From the NCBI GenBank assembly GCA_016875335.1, contig VGRO01000028.1:1-43679 (forward strand): a DNA stretch of 43,679 nucleotides, read 5' to 3'. Of this stretch, positions 1-9,937 are shown piece by piece. Position 1 is the first letter of the stretch. Every line of letters starts with the position of its first letter. Source of the DNA: Deltaproteobacteria bacterium (GTDB lineage: Bacteria > Myxococcota_A > UBA9042). The translations under genes and the position numbers were made by a program. The notes below the pieces were generated by a model. It worked only from the letters and a program-made list of their open reading frames with translations, searched no databases and was not told the origin of the DNA.

Positions 1-51
1 AGATCCGCGCGCGCGCTGGCGGCGTGGCAGGCGCGGCAGCCCGTACCCTGA
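1..51 (+). CDS. possible C-terminal end of an upstream gene (partial)
   Basis: Frame 1 is open from the left edge to a TGA at 49-51 and encodes only 16 residues (RSARALAAWQARQPVP). An ArsA-like gene begins about 120 bp downstream on the same strand, and ArsA-like genes often occur in tandem, so this could be the tail of a partner gene. That is inference: the piece is too short to identify and may be non-coding. Confidence 0.25.
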   Translation, partial: RSARALAAWQARQPVP

Positions 52-168
52 CCGGCCGCGGCGGCAGCGCCCGCCAACTGGACAACCGCGCCGCAGTGCC
101 CCACGATGCGCGCGCTGCTGCGCAGCCAGCCCCGCAGATCCCTCGCAACAGACCGGAACCCGCGCCCG

Positions 169-1152
169 ATGCGCAGCCGCCTTTTCGAACGACGTTTCGC
201 CATCGTGTCCGGCAAGGGCGGCGTCGGCCGGTCTACCCTGTCGTTGGTCCTGGCCTGGGCGGCCGCCCGCTATGGGCTGCGCACGTGCCTGGTGCAGATG
301 GGTGCCCGCGACTGGGCGGCGCGCGCGGCCGGGCACCGCCAGCCGAGCTACACGCCCGTGGCGATCGACCCGGTGTTGCCGCTGTACTGCGCCAACCTGA
401 CGCCGGCCGAGGCGCTACGCGAGTACGGCCAGATGAAACTGCGCTTTCGGGCGCTGCACAATCTCGTGTTCGAAAACGACGTCATGCGCAGGCTGACCCG
501 CATGATCCCGGGCATGAACGAGATGCTGATGCTCGGCAAGGCTTGGCACATGGAGGCCGCCGACCGCCGCGCCGACGGCAGCCCGACGTGGGACCTCTTG
601 GTCATCGACGCCCCGGCGACCGGCCACGGCGTCTCGCTTTTGCGCTTGCCGCAGACCATCTGCGACGCGGTGCCGGTGGGCCCCATGGCCGAGGACGCGC
701 GCGCCATGCGCGGCTTGCTCGAAGACCCGCTGCGCACCGCGCTTCACGTTGTCACCCTGCCACAGGACCTGCCGGCGACAGAGGCCCTGGAACTGTCGGA
801 CCACGCGCGGACCACGCTGGGGGTGCCGACCGGCTACCTTTTCGTCAACCAAGTGCTGCCCAAGCTGTTGACCGAAGGCCAGCGGCGCACCCTGCAACGC
901 CACCCAGGCACGGCGCCCATCGTGCGCAGCGCGGTGCACGCGGCCCAAGCCTACGAGCAGTGGCGCGCCGCCCAGCAGATGCAGTTGCAGCGCCTGCACC
1001 GCAATAGCCGGTTGCCGGTGGTTGAACTACCGCACCTGTTGACCCCGGTCGGTCCCCAACACCTCGACGAACTGGCCCAGGTCGCGGTAGCGGGGATGGA
1101 GGCGGCGGATTTGCGCGCCCAGGCCGGCGCGGAGGCGGCGGCGCACCCATGA
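169..1152 (+). CDS. ArsA-like anion-transporting ATPase family protein (MinD/ArsA P-loop)
   Basis: A 327-residue SIMIBI-class P-loop ATPase. The deviant Walker A motif GKGGVGRST is at residues 15-23 and the ArsA-like switch/Walker B segment DAPATGHG at about 147-154. The start at 169 is preferred over an in-frame ATG at 106 because family members begin within about 15 residues of the P-loop; the 106 start would add a Pro/Arg-rich leader. Only one ATPase domain is present, whereas classical ArsA has two. No arsenite genes (arsB, arsC, arsR) are nearby, so a role in arsenic efflux is unlikely; the bacterial family is widespread in Myxococcota with unknown clients. Its stop overlaps the start of the M16 peptidase by 4 bp (ATGA), which suggests translational coupling. 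Confidence 0.85.
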   Translation: MRSRLFERRFAIVSGKGGVGRSTLSLVLAWAAARYGLRTCLVQMGARDWAARAAGHRQPSYTPVAIDPVLPLYCANLTPAEALREYGQMKLRFRALHNLVFENDVMRRLTRMIPGMNEMLMLGKAWHMEAADRRADGSPTWDLLVIDAPATGHGVSLLRLPQTICDAVPVGPMAEDARAMRGLLEDPLRTALHVVTLPQDLPATEALELSDHARTTLGVPTGYLFVNQVLPKLLTEGQRRTLQRHPGTAPIVRSAVHAAQAYEQWRAAQQMQLQRLHRNSRLPVVELPHLLTPVGPQHLDELAQVAVAGMEAADLRAQAGAEAAAHP

Positions 1153-2657
1153 TCGCGCCGCGTGCGATGGCAGGGGCCGCGATGGGTGCTTTGTTGGTGC
1201 TGTCGCGCGCGGGCGCGGCCGGGGCGGCAGACGTGGGGACATCGACGAGCGGCGCGAACATGGCCGTGGCCGAGACGCGCGCGGCCCAGCTTGCGGCGGC
1301 CGGAGTGCGCGGCATCCGCCCGATCGAGGTGGTGCCGTTCGGTCCGGGGACCGCGGAGCGCTGGCGCCTCGACAACGGCCTGCACGCCATCGTCGCGGCG
1401 GATGGCGCGGCCGGCGTGGCGGCTGTGCACGTCTGGGTCAAGGTCGGGTCGGCCGACGAGACGGCCGGCAAGACCGGTCTCGCGCACCTGCTCGAACACC
1501 TGATGTTCAAGGGCACGCGGTCCCGGCCCGCGGGCGTGTACGATCGCGAGCTTGAAGCGCATGGCGCCAGCACCAACGCCGCCACCTGGGTCGATTGGAC
1601 GATGTACCACCAGGTGGTGCCGCCCGAGGTCGTGCCGCTGGTCGTGCAGATGGAAGCCGACCGCTTCGTGCACCTGAACCTGACCGCGGCCGGCGTCCGG
1701 TCCGAGTTGGCCGTGGTGCAGAACGAGCGGCGCGAAACCGTGGACAGCGACCCGGATGGCCTGGTCGCCGAACACCTGGGGCGCCTCGTCCACGGCGGCG
1801 GCCCCTACGGTCACCCCGTCATCGGCTGGGCGGCGGACCTCGCAGCGCTCAAGCGCGACGACGTCATGGCCTTCTACCGCCAGCGCTACGTCCCGGGCAA
1901 TGCCGCAGTGGTGGTCGCGGGCACCTTCGACCCGACGGCAGTCCTTGCGGAAATCGTCCATTCTTTTGGAGGGATTGCCGCACTGCCGCCACCCGACCGT
2001 CCCCAGTGCGCCCATGGCGGTGCGCGCCTGACCGCCGAGGTGCGGCAGGCGGTGGCCATCGACGCGCGCGCGGCACGCCTGGCGGTGGCGTGGCCCACGG
2101 TTCCGCGCGATCATGCCGATGCGCCGGCCCTGGAGTTGCTGGCCGAGGCGCTGTGCGGCGCGGCCTCGGCGCGGCTGGACCGGTTGCTCATCGACGACAA
2201 GCGCCTGGCGAGCGACGTCAACTGCCACCAGGATGACACGCGCCTGCCGGGAGCGTTCGACGTCTGGGTCACACTGCGGCCAGGTCGCACCGCATCCGAA
2301 GCGTTGACGGCGCTCGACGCCGCGGTCGCTGCCCTGGTCGGACCCTCGCCGCTGACGGCAGAGGAACTCGACCTTGCCCGGGTGCGCGCCACCACCGGCC
2401 TGTACCGGCAACTCGCCAGCGCCGACGGTCGCGCGGACGTGCTCGGTCAGACCTGGGCCGTCGCCGGCTCGCTTGCGGCGCATGGGCAGTGGTGGCAGCG
2501 CATGGCCCAGGTGTCGCCGGCCGAGGTGGCCGCGGCCGCCCGACGTTGGATTGGCGCACCCGGCCGCGCGGTCGTGCTCGCCGACCCGGCGCCGCCGGTG
2601 ATTTCACAGCGGCCTGCGGGCCGATCTGGCCTTCGCGTGGCCGCCCGGATGCCGTGA
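1149..2657 (+). CDS. M16-family zinc metallopeptidase, active subunit (exported)
   Basis: A 502-residue pitrilysin/insulinase-family peptidase. An Ala-rich N-terminal hydrophobic segment (about residues 5-27) looks like a signal peptide, which would place the protein in the periplasm. The inverted zinc motif HLLEH is at 113-117 and the third ligand Glu lies in NERRE near residue 193, the usual distance of about 76 residues. The C-terminal half carries the second, non-catalytic M16 lobe with Arg/Tyr-type substrate-binding sequence. The length of about 500 matches bacterial two-subunit M16 enzymes. ATG at 1149 overlaps the ATPase stop. The next gene is a second M16 protein without the zinc site, so the two probably form a heterodimeric protease of the PqqF/YmxG-YmfH type. 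The substrate is not evident. Confidence 0.9.
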   Translation: MIAPRAMAGAAMGALLVLSRAGAAGAADVGTSTSGANMAVAETRAAQLAAAGVRGIRPIEVVPFGPGTAERWRLDNGLHAIVAADGAAGVAAVHVWVKVGSADETAGKTGLAHLLEHLMFKGTRSRPAGVYDRELEAHGASTNAATWVDWTMYHQVVPPEVVPLVVQMEADRFVHLNLTAAGVRSELAVVQNERRETVDSDPDGLVAEHLGRLVHGGGPYGHPVIGWAADLAALKRDDVMAFYRQRYVPGNAAVVVAGTFDPTAVLAEIVHSFGGIAALPPPDRPQCAHGGARLTAEVRQAVAIDARAARLAVAWPTVPRDHADAPALELLAEALCGAASARLDRLLIDDKRLASDVNCHQDDTRLPGAFDVWVTLRPGRTASEALTALDAAVAALVGPSPLTAEELDLARVRATTGLYRQLASADGRADVLGQTWAVAGSLAAHGQWWQRMAQVSPAEVAAAARRWIGAPGRAVVLADPAPPVISQRPAGRSGLRVAARMP

Positions 2658-4171
2658 CCCCGTGGCGCACCCTGGCACACTGCGCGGGGCTCGTCGCCGT
2701 GGCCCTGGCGCCGATCTGCGCGCTCGCCGCGCCCAAGCCGCAGCGAGGCGCCATGCCTGAAATCCTGGTCGTACACCGCCCGTGGCCGCCGCTGGTGTCG
2801 GTGCGGGTGTTCGTCGGCGGCGGATCGGCGCTCGACCCGCCCGGCCGCGAAGGCCAGACGCTGCTCGGCTGGACCAGCGCGCTGCGCGGCACCGAGAAAA
2901 AAACCCGGCCGCAGTGGCAGGCGGCCCTGGACGCCATCGGCGCGCACGTCGAGGTCGCGGTCGACAAGTCCGGGGCGACGATCCTGGCAGACGCGGCAGC
3001 CGACCAGGTGGAAGCGCTGCTGCGTCTGGTCGCCGAAGCCGTGTTGACGCCGCGCTTTGACGCCGACGAGGTGGCCGCCCAACGCGACGAGTTGCTGGCC
3101 GACCTGCAGCACCTGGCCGACGACGACGGCGCGCTGTGCGACGACGCGCTGGGGCGCTACCTGTACCGCGGCCAGGCGGCGGGCCGGCCAGTCCAGGGTT
3201 CGGCGGCCAGCCTGCACGCCATCGCGGCGGCCGATCTGCCCGCCTGGCATGCCCGCCAGGTCACCGCCAGCAACCTGCGCATCGGCTTCGCTGGCGCGCT
3301 CGACGCTGCGCGGGCCCACGACCTGGTCAAGGCGACGTTCGTCGGCCTGCCGAACCGCGCCGCTCCCCGGCCGGTCGCCGTCAAGGCCGTGGCCGACGGC
3401 CGGCGGCTGCTGCTGCTCGACAAGCCGCGGCGCGCCCAGACGCAACTGGCGGTGGCCTTGACGACGGCGCCAGCGACCGCGCGCGACATCGCGGCGCTGT
3501 TGGTGGCCAGCGCGGTGCTGGGCGGTCCGTTCACCTCGCGCATCAGCCGCGACGTCCGGCAGTTGCGCGGTTGGGCCTACCACGCCGATGCGACGCTGGC
3601 CCTGGGCGCGCACACCTCAACCTGGGCGGCAACACTGGGCACTGCCACGACCGACGCGCCTGCGGCGCTGGAACTGGTGGTCCAGCTCTGGGAAGAACTC
3701 GGCCGCCACGGCGCGACGCCCGCCGAGGTGCAGTTTGCCAAGAACTGGCTGCTCGGTGCCCACAAGCTGTCGCAGGAGACTGCGGCGGCCGAGCTGGCCT
3801 ACCAACTGCGCGGCCGGGCGCTCGGGCTGAACTTGGCCGAGATCGCCGCCATCCCCGCGCGCATTGCCGCGGTCGACCACAAGTCGGTGCAGCGCGCGCT
3901 CAAGGAGCGCCTGCGACCCGAGCACCTGGTCGCGGTGGTCGTGGGACCGGCCAGGCAACTGCGCGACAAGCTCTCTGAATCGTTGACCCAGTTCGCAGTG
4001 CAAGTCCTGGAACCCGACGGCGCGCCCGAGCGGACCACCGGCGCCGGCCGCGCCGTGACCAGCAAACCCATCGCCGTCGAGGCGACCCCGACCGCGGCGC
4101 CGGCCGAGGACGGCGAAGAAGCCGACCCCGACGACGTCGACGACGGCGCCGACCTGGAGGCAGCACCGTGA
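2654..4171 (+). CDS. M16-family peptidase-like protein, catalytically inactive partner
   Basis: A GTG start at 2654 overlaps the previous stop (GTGA) and gives a 505-residue product beginning with a hydrophobic segment ending near Ala-Leu-Ala-Ala, a plausible signal peptide. An ATG at 2489 would place about 55 Arg/Gly-rich residues upstream that read as shadow sequence of the preceding gene. The M16 fold is recognisable (for example LAHEL-like and RDVRQLRGWAY segments), but where the catalytic subunit has HLLEH this protein has TLLGWTSALRG, so the zinc ligands are missing. This is the usual arrangement of the non-catalytic subunit in M16 heterodimers. The last 40 residues are Ala/Asp/Glu-rich and probably disordered. 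Confidence 0.88.
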   Translation: MTPWRTLAHCAGLVAVALAPICALAAPKPQRGAMPEILVVHRPWPPLVSVRVFVGGGSALDPPGREGQTLLGWTSALRGTEKKTRPQWQAALDAIGAHVEVAVDKSGATILADAAADQVEALLRLVAEAVLTPRFDADEVAAQRDELLADLQHLADDDGALCDDALGRYLYRGQAAGRPVQGSAASLHAIAAADLPAWHARQVTASNLRIGFAGALDAARAHDLVKATFVGLPNRAAPRPVAVKAVADGRRLLLLDKPRRAQTQLAVALTTAPATARDIAALLVASAVLGGPFTSRISRDVRQLRGWAYHADATLALGAHTSTWAATLGTATTDAPAALELVVQLWEELGRHGATPAEVQFAKNWLLGAHKLSQETAAAELAYQLRGRALGLNLAEIAAIPARIAAVDHKSVQRALKERLRPEHLVAVVVGPARQLRDKLSESLTQFAVQVLEPDGAPERTTGAGRAVTSKPIAVEATPTAAPAEDGEEADPDDVDDGADLEAAP

Positions 4172-4737
4172 CCCGTCGCATCGCCAAGGTGGACCTGGAC
4201 GCCGTCGACGCTTTCGCCGAAGCCGCCCACCGCGGCCAGTGCCGCAACACGGGCGACGACAGCGCGCCCGAGATCCCGTACATCGTCCACCCGCGTGCGG
4301 TGCGCGACATCCTGGCGCACGAACACCCCGATCCGGCCGCTGGCGAATCCTGGATCCTGGCGGTGGCGCTGCTGCACGACGTGCTCGAAGACTGCGACGT
4401 ACACCACGACACCCTCGCCGACGAGTTCGGAGAGAACGTCAGCGCGGCCGTGCGGGCGCTGTCCAAGCAGATCAAGGTGGTGCCGGCTGCGCGCAAGACC
4501 GACGCCCAGTATTGGCAGGTGCTGCGCCAGGCGCCGCTGGCCATCCGCCGGGTCAAGGCCGCCGACCGCGTCGACAACCTGCGGTCGTGCGTGCGATGGT
4601 CGCGCGAGAAACTGGCGCGCAAGTACCTGGACGAGACGCCGCGCGAGGTCCTGCCGCTGGTCGCCGACGACCCGTTCCTGCACGGTGTGCTGACGGCGTT
4701 GCTGGACGAGTTGCAGGCGCGCTATCCGCAAACGTGA
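4168..4737 (+). CDS. HD-domain protein related to the RelA/SpoT hydrolase domain
   Basis: A 189-residue protein starting at a GTG that overlaps the preceding stop by 4 bp. It has the SpoT/Mesh1-type HD signature: His in PYIVHPRAV near residue 44, the HD pair in LLHDVLED at residues 70-71 with Glu74, and a distal Asp in AADRVDNLR. No synthetase, TGS or ACT domain follows, so this is a stand-alone hydrolase-type domain. In the family such small proteins hydrolyse (p)ppGpp or other pyrophosphorylated nucleotides using Mn2+; whether this one does is inference. It closes the operon that starts with the ArsA-like ATPase. Confidence 0.8.
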   Translation: MTRRIAKVDLDAVDAFAEAAHRGQCRNTGDDSAPEIPYIVHPRAVRDILAHEHPDPAAGESWILAVALLHDVLEDCDVHHDTLADEFGENVSAAVRALSKQIKVVPAARKTDAQYWQVLRQAPLAIRRVKAADRVDNLRSCVRWSREKLARKYLDETPREVLPLVADDPFLHGVLTALLDELQARYPQT

Positions 4738-4763
4738 TCGCCGGGCGCGCTGGCGGCCATTTC

Positions 4764-4769
4764 TTGACA
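4764..4769 (+). promoter_or_regulatory. possible -35 element (TTGACA) upstream of gene at 4861
   Basis: A perfect TTGACA hexamer stands in the 123-bp gap between the HD gene and the next start at 4861. No convincing -10 box follows; GATCTT at 4786-4791 is the best candidate. It is weak evidence for a separate promoter. Confidence 0.3.
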
Positions 4770-4860
4770 CCGCGCCAGATTCCGCGATCTTGCACGCTGA
4801 ATGCACGCTGGCGCGTTCGCGTTTGCCGGCTTGCGCCGCCGCTGCGGCAAGGACCGGATC

Positions 4861-5985
4861 ATGACAAGCAACCCGTTGGTCGCCATGGTCATCGCCCTGG
4901 CCGTCGGCGTGGGCGCACCCTGCGCAGCGCGCGCCGCCGAGTCCAACCAGGAACTCAAAGACCAGATGGCCGCCGCCGAAAGTGAACTGCGCCGAGCGCA
5001 GGTCGGCAAGCTGCCGCCCGTCGAACTTTTGCCCGTGCGCGGCCGGCTGATGCGCCTGTACCACCAGGCGCACTGGGCCAAGAAGTTCGAGGAGCAAGCG
5101 CGCGAAATCCTGAAACTGTTCGTCAAGGCCAACCTGCCCAAGAACGGCGGACCCGAAAGCGCGTGGGCCGCCGAGGCCCAGTTCCTGCTGCTCGCCGGGC
5201 GGCTTGACCAGGCACTGCAGAGCAAGATCGCGGTGACCAAAGGGGCCAAGGCCTCCGAGGCGCTGGCGGCGCAGATTCGCGCGCTGCGGCAGAACGTCGC
5301 GGGCGAGGAGGTGCCCAACCCGGTCGGCGGCATCCCGGAACGCAAAGGAGGCTTGTGCGGCGACTACACCACCCTGGTCTCGTCGTACCGGGCCAGCGAC
5401 TGGACCATCGCCGCGGCGGTCACGCAGTCGCGCCTGTTGTCGCATGTGGCAGAACTGATTCGCGATACGCCCAACCCGAGCGATCAGTCGGCCGACGACC
5501 TCGCCCAGTGGCGGCAGATCGTCGACGAGACCGCGCGCGACCTCGAAGCCCAGGCGCTGCGATTGGTGGAGGCGGCGTGGACCGAGATCGGCCGGCGCAA
5601 CATGGACGGCCAGTGGCGCACCGAGGCCAAGCGCGAACTGAACCGCTACCTGCCGCGCCAGCATCCGCTCAGTCGCGTGCGCGCCGAGAAGTGGTTGATT
5701 GCCGTGGCCGAGGACACCCAGGGCACCCTCAAGACCGGCGGTGTGCTCGCCGACATCCACGGGTGCTACGATCGCCACCTGGCCGCGGCGCCCGACGAGA
5801 TGCTGGGCGAGGTCCAGGTCAAGTTCACGTTGGGTCCGGACGGCACAGCCAAGATCGCGGCCGTCGAACACGCCAACCCCGTGGTCGGCCAGTGCCTCAG
5901 GCGTCTGTGGGCGCAACGCAAGGATCTGCCCCGGCTGGCTGCGCCGACCGAACTGCACGTGCGCCTCGAACTGGCCGCCTTGTGA
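4861..5985 (+). CDS. exported protein with AgmX/TonB-like C-terminal domain
   Basis: A 374-residue product from ATG 4861, which has an AAGGA ribosome-binding site 7 bp upstream and begins directly with a signal peptide (cleavage near ARAA-ES, residue 26). An upstream in-frame ATG at 4801 would put an Arg-rich stretch before the signal and is less likely. Residues about 28-80 are Glu/Gln/Lys-rich and helical. The last 65 residues have the pattern of the AgmX/PglI and TonB C-terminal repeats: VQVKFTLGPDGTAKIAAVEH, then a Cys, then a final beta-strand segment. Such domains occur in myxobacterial gliding and envelope proteins. The specific role is unknown. Confidence 0.75.
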   Translation: MTSNPLVAMVIALAVGVGAPCAARAAESNQELKDQMAAAESELRRAQVGKLPPVELLPVRGRLMRLYHQAHWAKKFEEQAREILKLFVKANLPKNGGPESAWAAEAQFLLLAGRLDQALQSKIAVTKGAKASEALAAQIRALRQNVAGEEVPNPVGGIPERKGGLCGDYTTLVSSYRASDWTIAAAVTQSRLLSHVAELIRDTPNPSDQSADDLAQWRQIVDETARDLEAQALRLVEAAWTEIGRRNMDGQWRTEAKRELNRYLPRQHPLSRVRAEKWLIAVAEDTQGTLKTGGVLADIHGCYDRHLAAAPDEMLGEVQVKFTLGPDGTAKIAAVEHANPVVGQCLRRLWAQRKDLPRLAAPTELHVRLELAAL

Positions 5986-6008
5986 GGCCCGCCGCAGCCG
6001 CGTACACT
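5980..6008 (+). promoter_or_regulatory. candidate promoter for the TatT-family gene
   Basis: TTGTGA (5980-5985, overlapping the upstream stop codon), 17-bp spacer and TACACT (6003-6008), 28 bp before the ATG at 6036. It fits the TTGnnn/TAnnnT pattern seen before several genes in this window. Confidence 0.4.
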
Positions 6009-6035
6009 GCCCGCGCCCTGTCGAGGAGCCCCGCC

Positions 6036-7058
6036 ATGACCCGCCCGCCCCTGTTCGCACCGCGCGCCTTTGCCATGGCCGGAGCCGTGTGCCTGTGCGC
6101 CAACGCCGTGCCCGCACCGGTCCAGGCCCTGTCCAAGATGGCGTCGTCGGTGCTGTGCGCCGATCTGCCGGCAGCAGAGGGCGACGCCGAGGCCGGCAAG
6201 CGGGCGCTCGGCGAGGCGGAAGCCCTTTTCGCGGCCCGCGGCGACGCCGCAAAAGCCGAGGCGGGCCTCGAAGCCTTCGACAAGGCGCTCGCCGCCGACC
6301 CGGGCAATGCGGCGGCGCGCATCAAGGCGGCGCGCCTGTACTACCTCGTGGCCGACGGCTACCACCGCTTTGCCGGAGAATCGAAGGAACCTGCGATGAT
6401 CGCGGGCTTTGAGCGCGGCATGGCCCACGCGGCGGCGGCCCTGGCGGTGACCAGCCCCGTGCTCAAACGCAAGATCTGCAGCGGGGCGCCGATGGCCGAT
6501 GTGGTGGCGTCGCTCGACGAGCGCGCAGTCGAACCCATCTACTGGTTCTGCACCCACATGGGCAAGTACGGCCTGGCCAAGGATCTGCTGGAGGTCCTGT
6601 CGAACAAGGACCTGATTTTCGCGGTGATGGCCAAGCTGCAGGCCATCAAGCCCGACTACTTCCACTTTGCACCGGATCGCTACCTGGGCGGCTACTACAC
6701 CAAGGTGCCATTTCCCGACGGCGACCTCGCCCGGTCGTTTGCCCACTTCTCGGCGTCGATCAAGGGCGCCCCCAACTACCTGGCCACCTATACGCTGATG
6801 GCCGAGATGTACGTCATTCGCGCGGTGAACAAGGTCGATCCGCGCGCCCGGGTGTGCGCCATCGGCGCCAAGAAGATCGCCGACGACGCGCCGGACCCGG
6901 CCGTCCACCCGTGTCGCACCCTGTTCGAGTCGCTGCTCGCCACCGTCAAGAACGCCAAACCCGACGCGGTCCCCGACCTCGCGGCCGAGATGGCAGTCGA
7001 GAAGCGCAAGGCCGAGGCCCTGCTCAAGGACGTGGACACCTATTTCCCGGCGCCGTGA
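6036..7058 (+). CDS. TRAP transporter TatT component family protein
   Basis: A 340-residue exported protein from ATG 6036 with a GAGGAG ribosome-binding site. Residues 1-31 form a signal peptide with Ala-rich cleavage region. The rest is helical and TPR-like; the C-terminal third shows the TatT-family pattern, including RYLGGYYTKVPFPDGDLARS followed by FSASIKGAPNYLATYTLMAE. TatT was described as a periplasmic TPR trimer that binds a TRAP substrate-binding protein in Treponema. No TRAP permease genes are in this window, so the family name is a similarity call and not evidence of transport. It converges on hslO with only 7 bp between the stop codons. Confidence 0.75.
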   Translation: MTRPPLFAPRAFAMAGAVCLCANAVPAPVQALSKMASSVLCADLPAAEGDAEAGKRALGEAEALFAARGDAAKAEAGLEAFDKALAADPGNAAARIKAARLYYLVADGYHRFAGESKEPAMIAGFERGMAHAAAALAVTSPVLKRKICSGAPMADVVASLDERAVEPIYWFCTHMGKYGLAKDLLEVLSNKDLIFAVMAKLQAIKPDYFHFAPDRYLGGYYTKVPFPDGDLARSFAHFSASIKGAPNYLATYTLMAEMYVIRAVNKVDPRARVCAIGAKKIADDAPDPAVHPCRTLFESLLATVKNAKPDAVPDLAAEMAVEKRKAEALLKDVDTYFPAP

Positions 7059-7065
7059 TCGAAAA

Positions 7066-8042
7066 CTACGACGGCTCTGCCAACCACGCTTTGAGTTCGC
7101 GCGGCTTGACGGCGTAGCTGGCGCGGCAGTAGTCGCACACCAGCTCCAGCGGCTCGCTGCCCGTCGACAGTTCCGCGATTTCGCGCGCAGGCAGGCTCGA
7201 CAGCATCGACAGCATGCGGTCGCGGCTGCACCGGCAACGAAATGCCACCTCCTCGCGTGCGACCTGGTCCCAGGCGAACCCCTGCACCAGCGCGGCGGCC
7301 CACGCCCGGCCGTCCGGGTCGTCTTCGGCCATGCCCTCGTGCAGTGGCGGCAGCACTTCGAGGTTGGCGGTGATGTGGGCGATGTCTTCGCGGGTGCCTT
7401 CGGGCATCACCTGCACCAGGTAACCCAGCGCGTGGCCGACCGCGCCCGCGGCGTCGACCGACACCTCGGTCTTGACCAGCGACAGGATCTGCTCGCTCTC
7501 CAACAGGTAGTTCATCAGGTAGTCGTCGACGCCGTCGCCGTCGAGCTCGACCGCGCTGCTGTAGCTCTTGGCTGCCAGGGTCCGCGACACGTGAAGCGAA
7601 CCCTCGCCGACGAGGAAGCCCGTCTCGGCGCGCAACGCCGCCGGGCGCGCGACGTACGCCCGAATGCCGCCGGCCTGCCAGGCGTCCACCGCCACCTTGC
7701 CGACCGGGCCGTGGTGCTCCAGGTAGGTTTGCAGGCGCTCGTCCGGGTTGAGGGCCGATCGCACCAGCAAGGTGCCGACCATCAACTCGCCCAGCAGCCG
7801 GGTGGCGTCGACCGATGTGCCCAGGCGCCGCGCCGCCTCCTGCACCGCCACGGTGGCGCGCACCACCAGCACCCGCGCCTGGCCGTCGCGCAACAGCCCG
7901 CGCCACAGCGTGTCACACTGCACCGGCGGTGGCGGATCGACATACGTCGTGGGCGCGGCGGCGCGCTGGGCTCGACGCTCGGCCAAGAGTTGCACGGCCT
8001 CGGCGGTCGGCACGCCGTCGTGGTCGAAGTAGCGCCGTTTGC

Positions 8043-8046
<4 letters not shown>
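7066..8046 (-). CDS. hslO: Hsp33 family redox-regulated molecular chaperone
   Basis: A 326-residue cytoplasmic holdase chaperone. The C-terminal redox switch is complete: CRC at residues 271-273, 30 residues, then CDYC at 304-307, the standard CxC-X(27-32)-CxxC zinc site that opens on oxidation. The N-terminal region contains the Hsp33 fold (for example ARRLGTSVDATRLLGELMVG and the GPVGKVAVDA segment). The GTG start at 8046 overlaps the secretion ATPase stop by 4 bp (GTGA). About 45 extra N-terminal residues precede the region where many Hsp33 proteins begin. It is last in an operon with ttcA and the ATPase. Confidence 0.95.
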
Positions 8047-9935
<1,889 letters not shown>

Positions 9936-9937
9936 GG

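Noticed and set aside
3799-6252. Long minus-strand open frame opposite the HD, TonB-like and TatT genes
   Set aside because: Low-complexity Arg/Gln-rich product with no motif; the sense-strand genes are recognisable.
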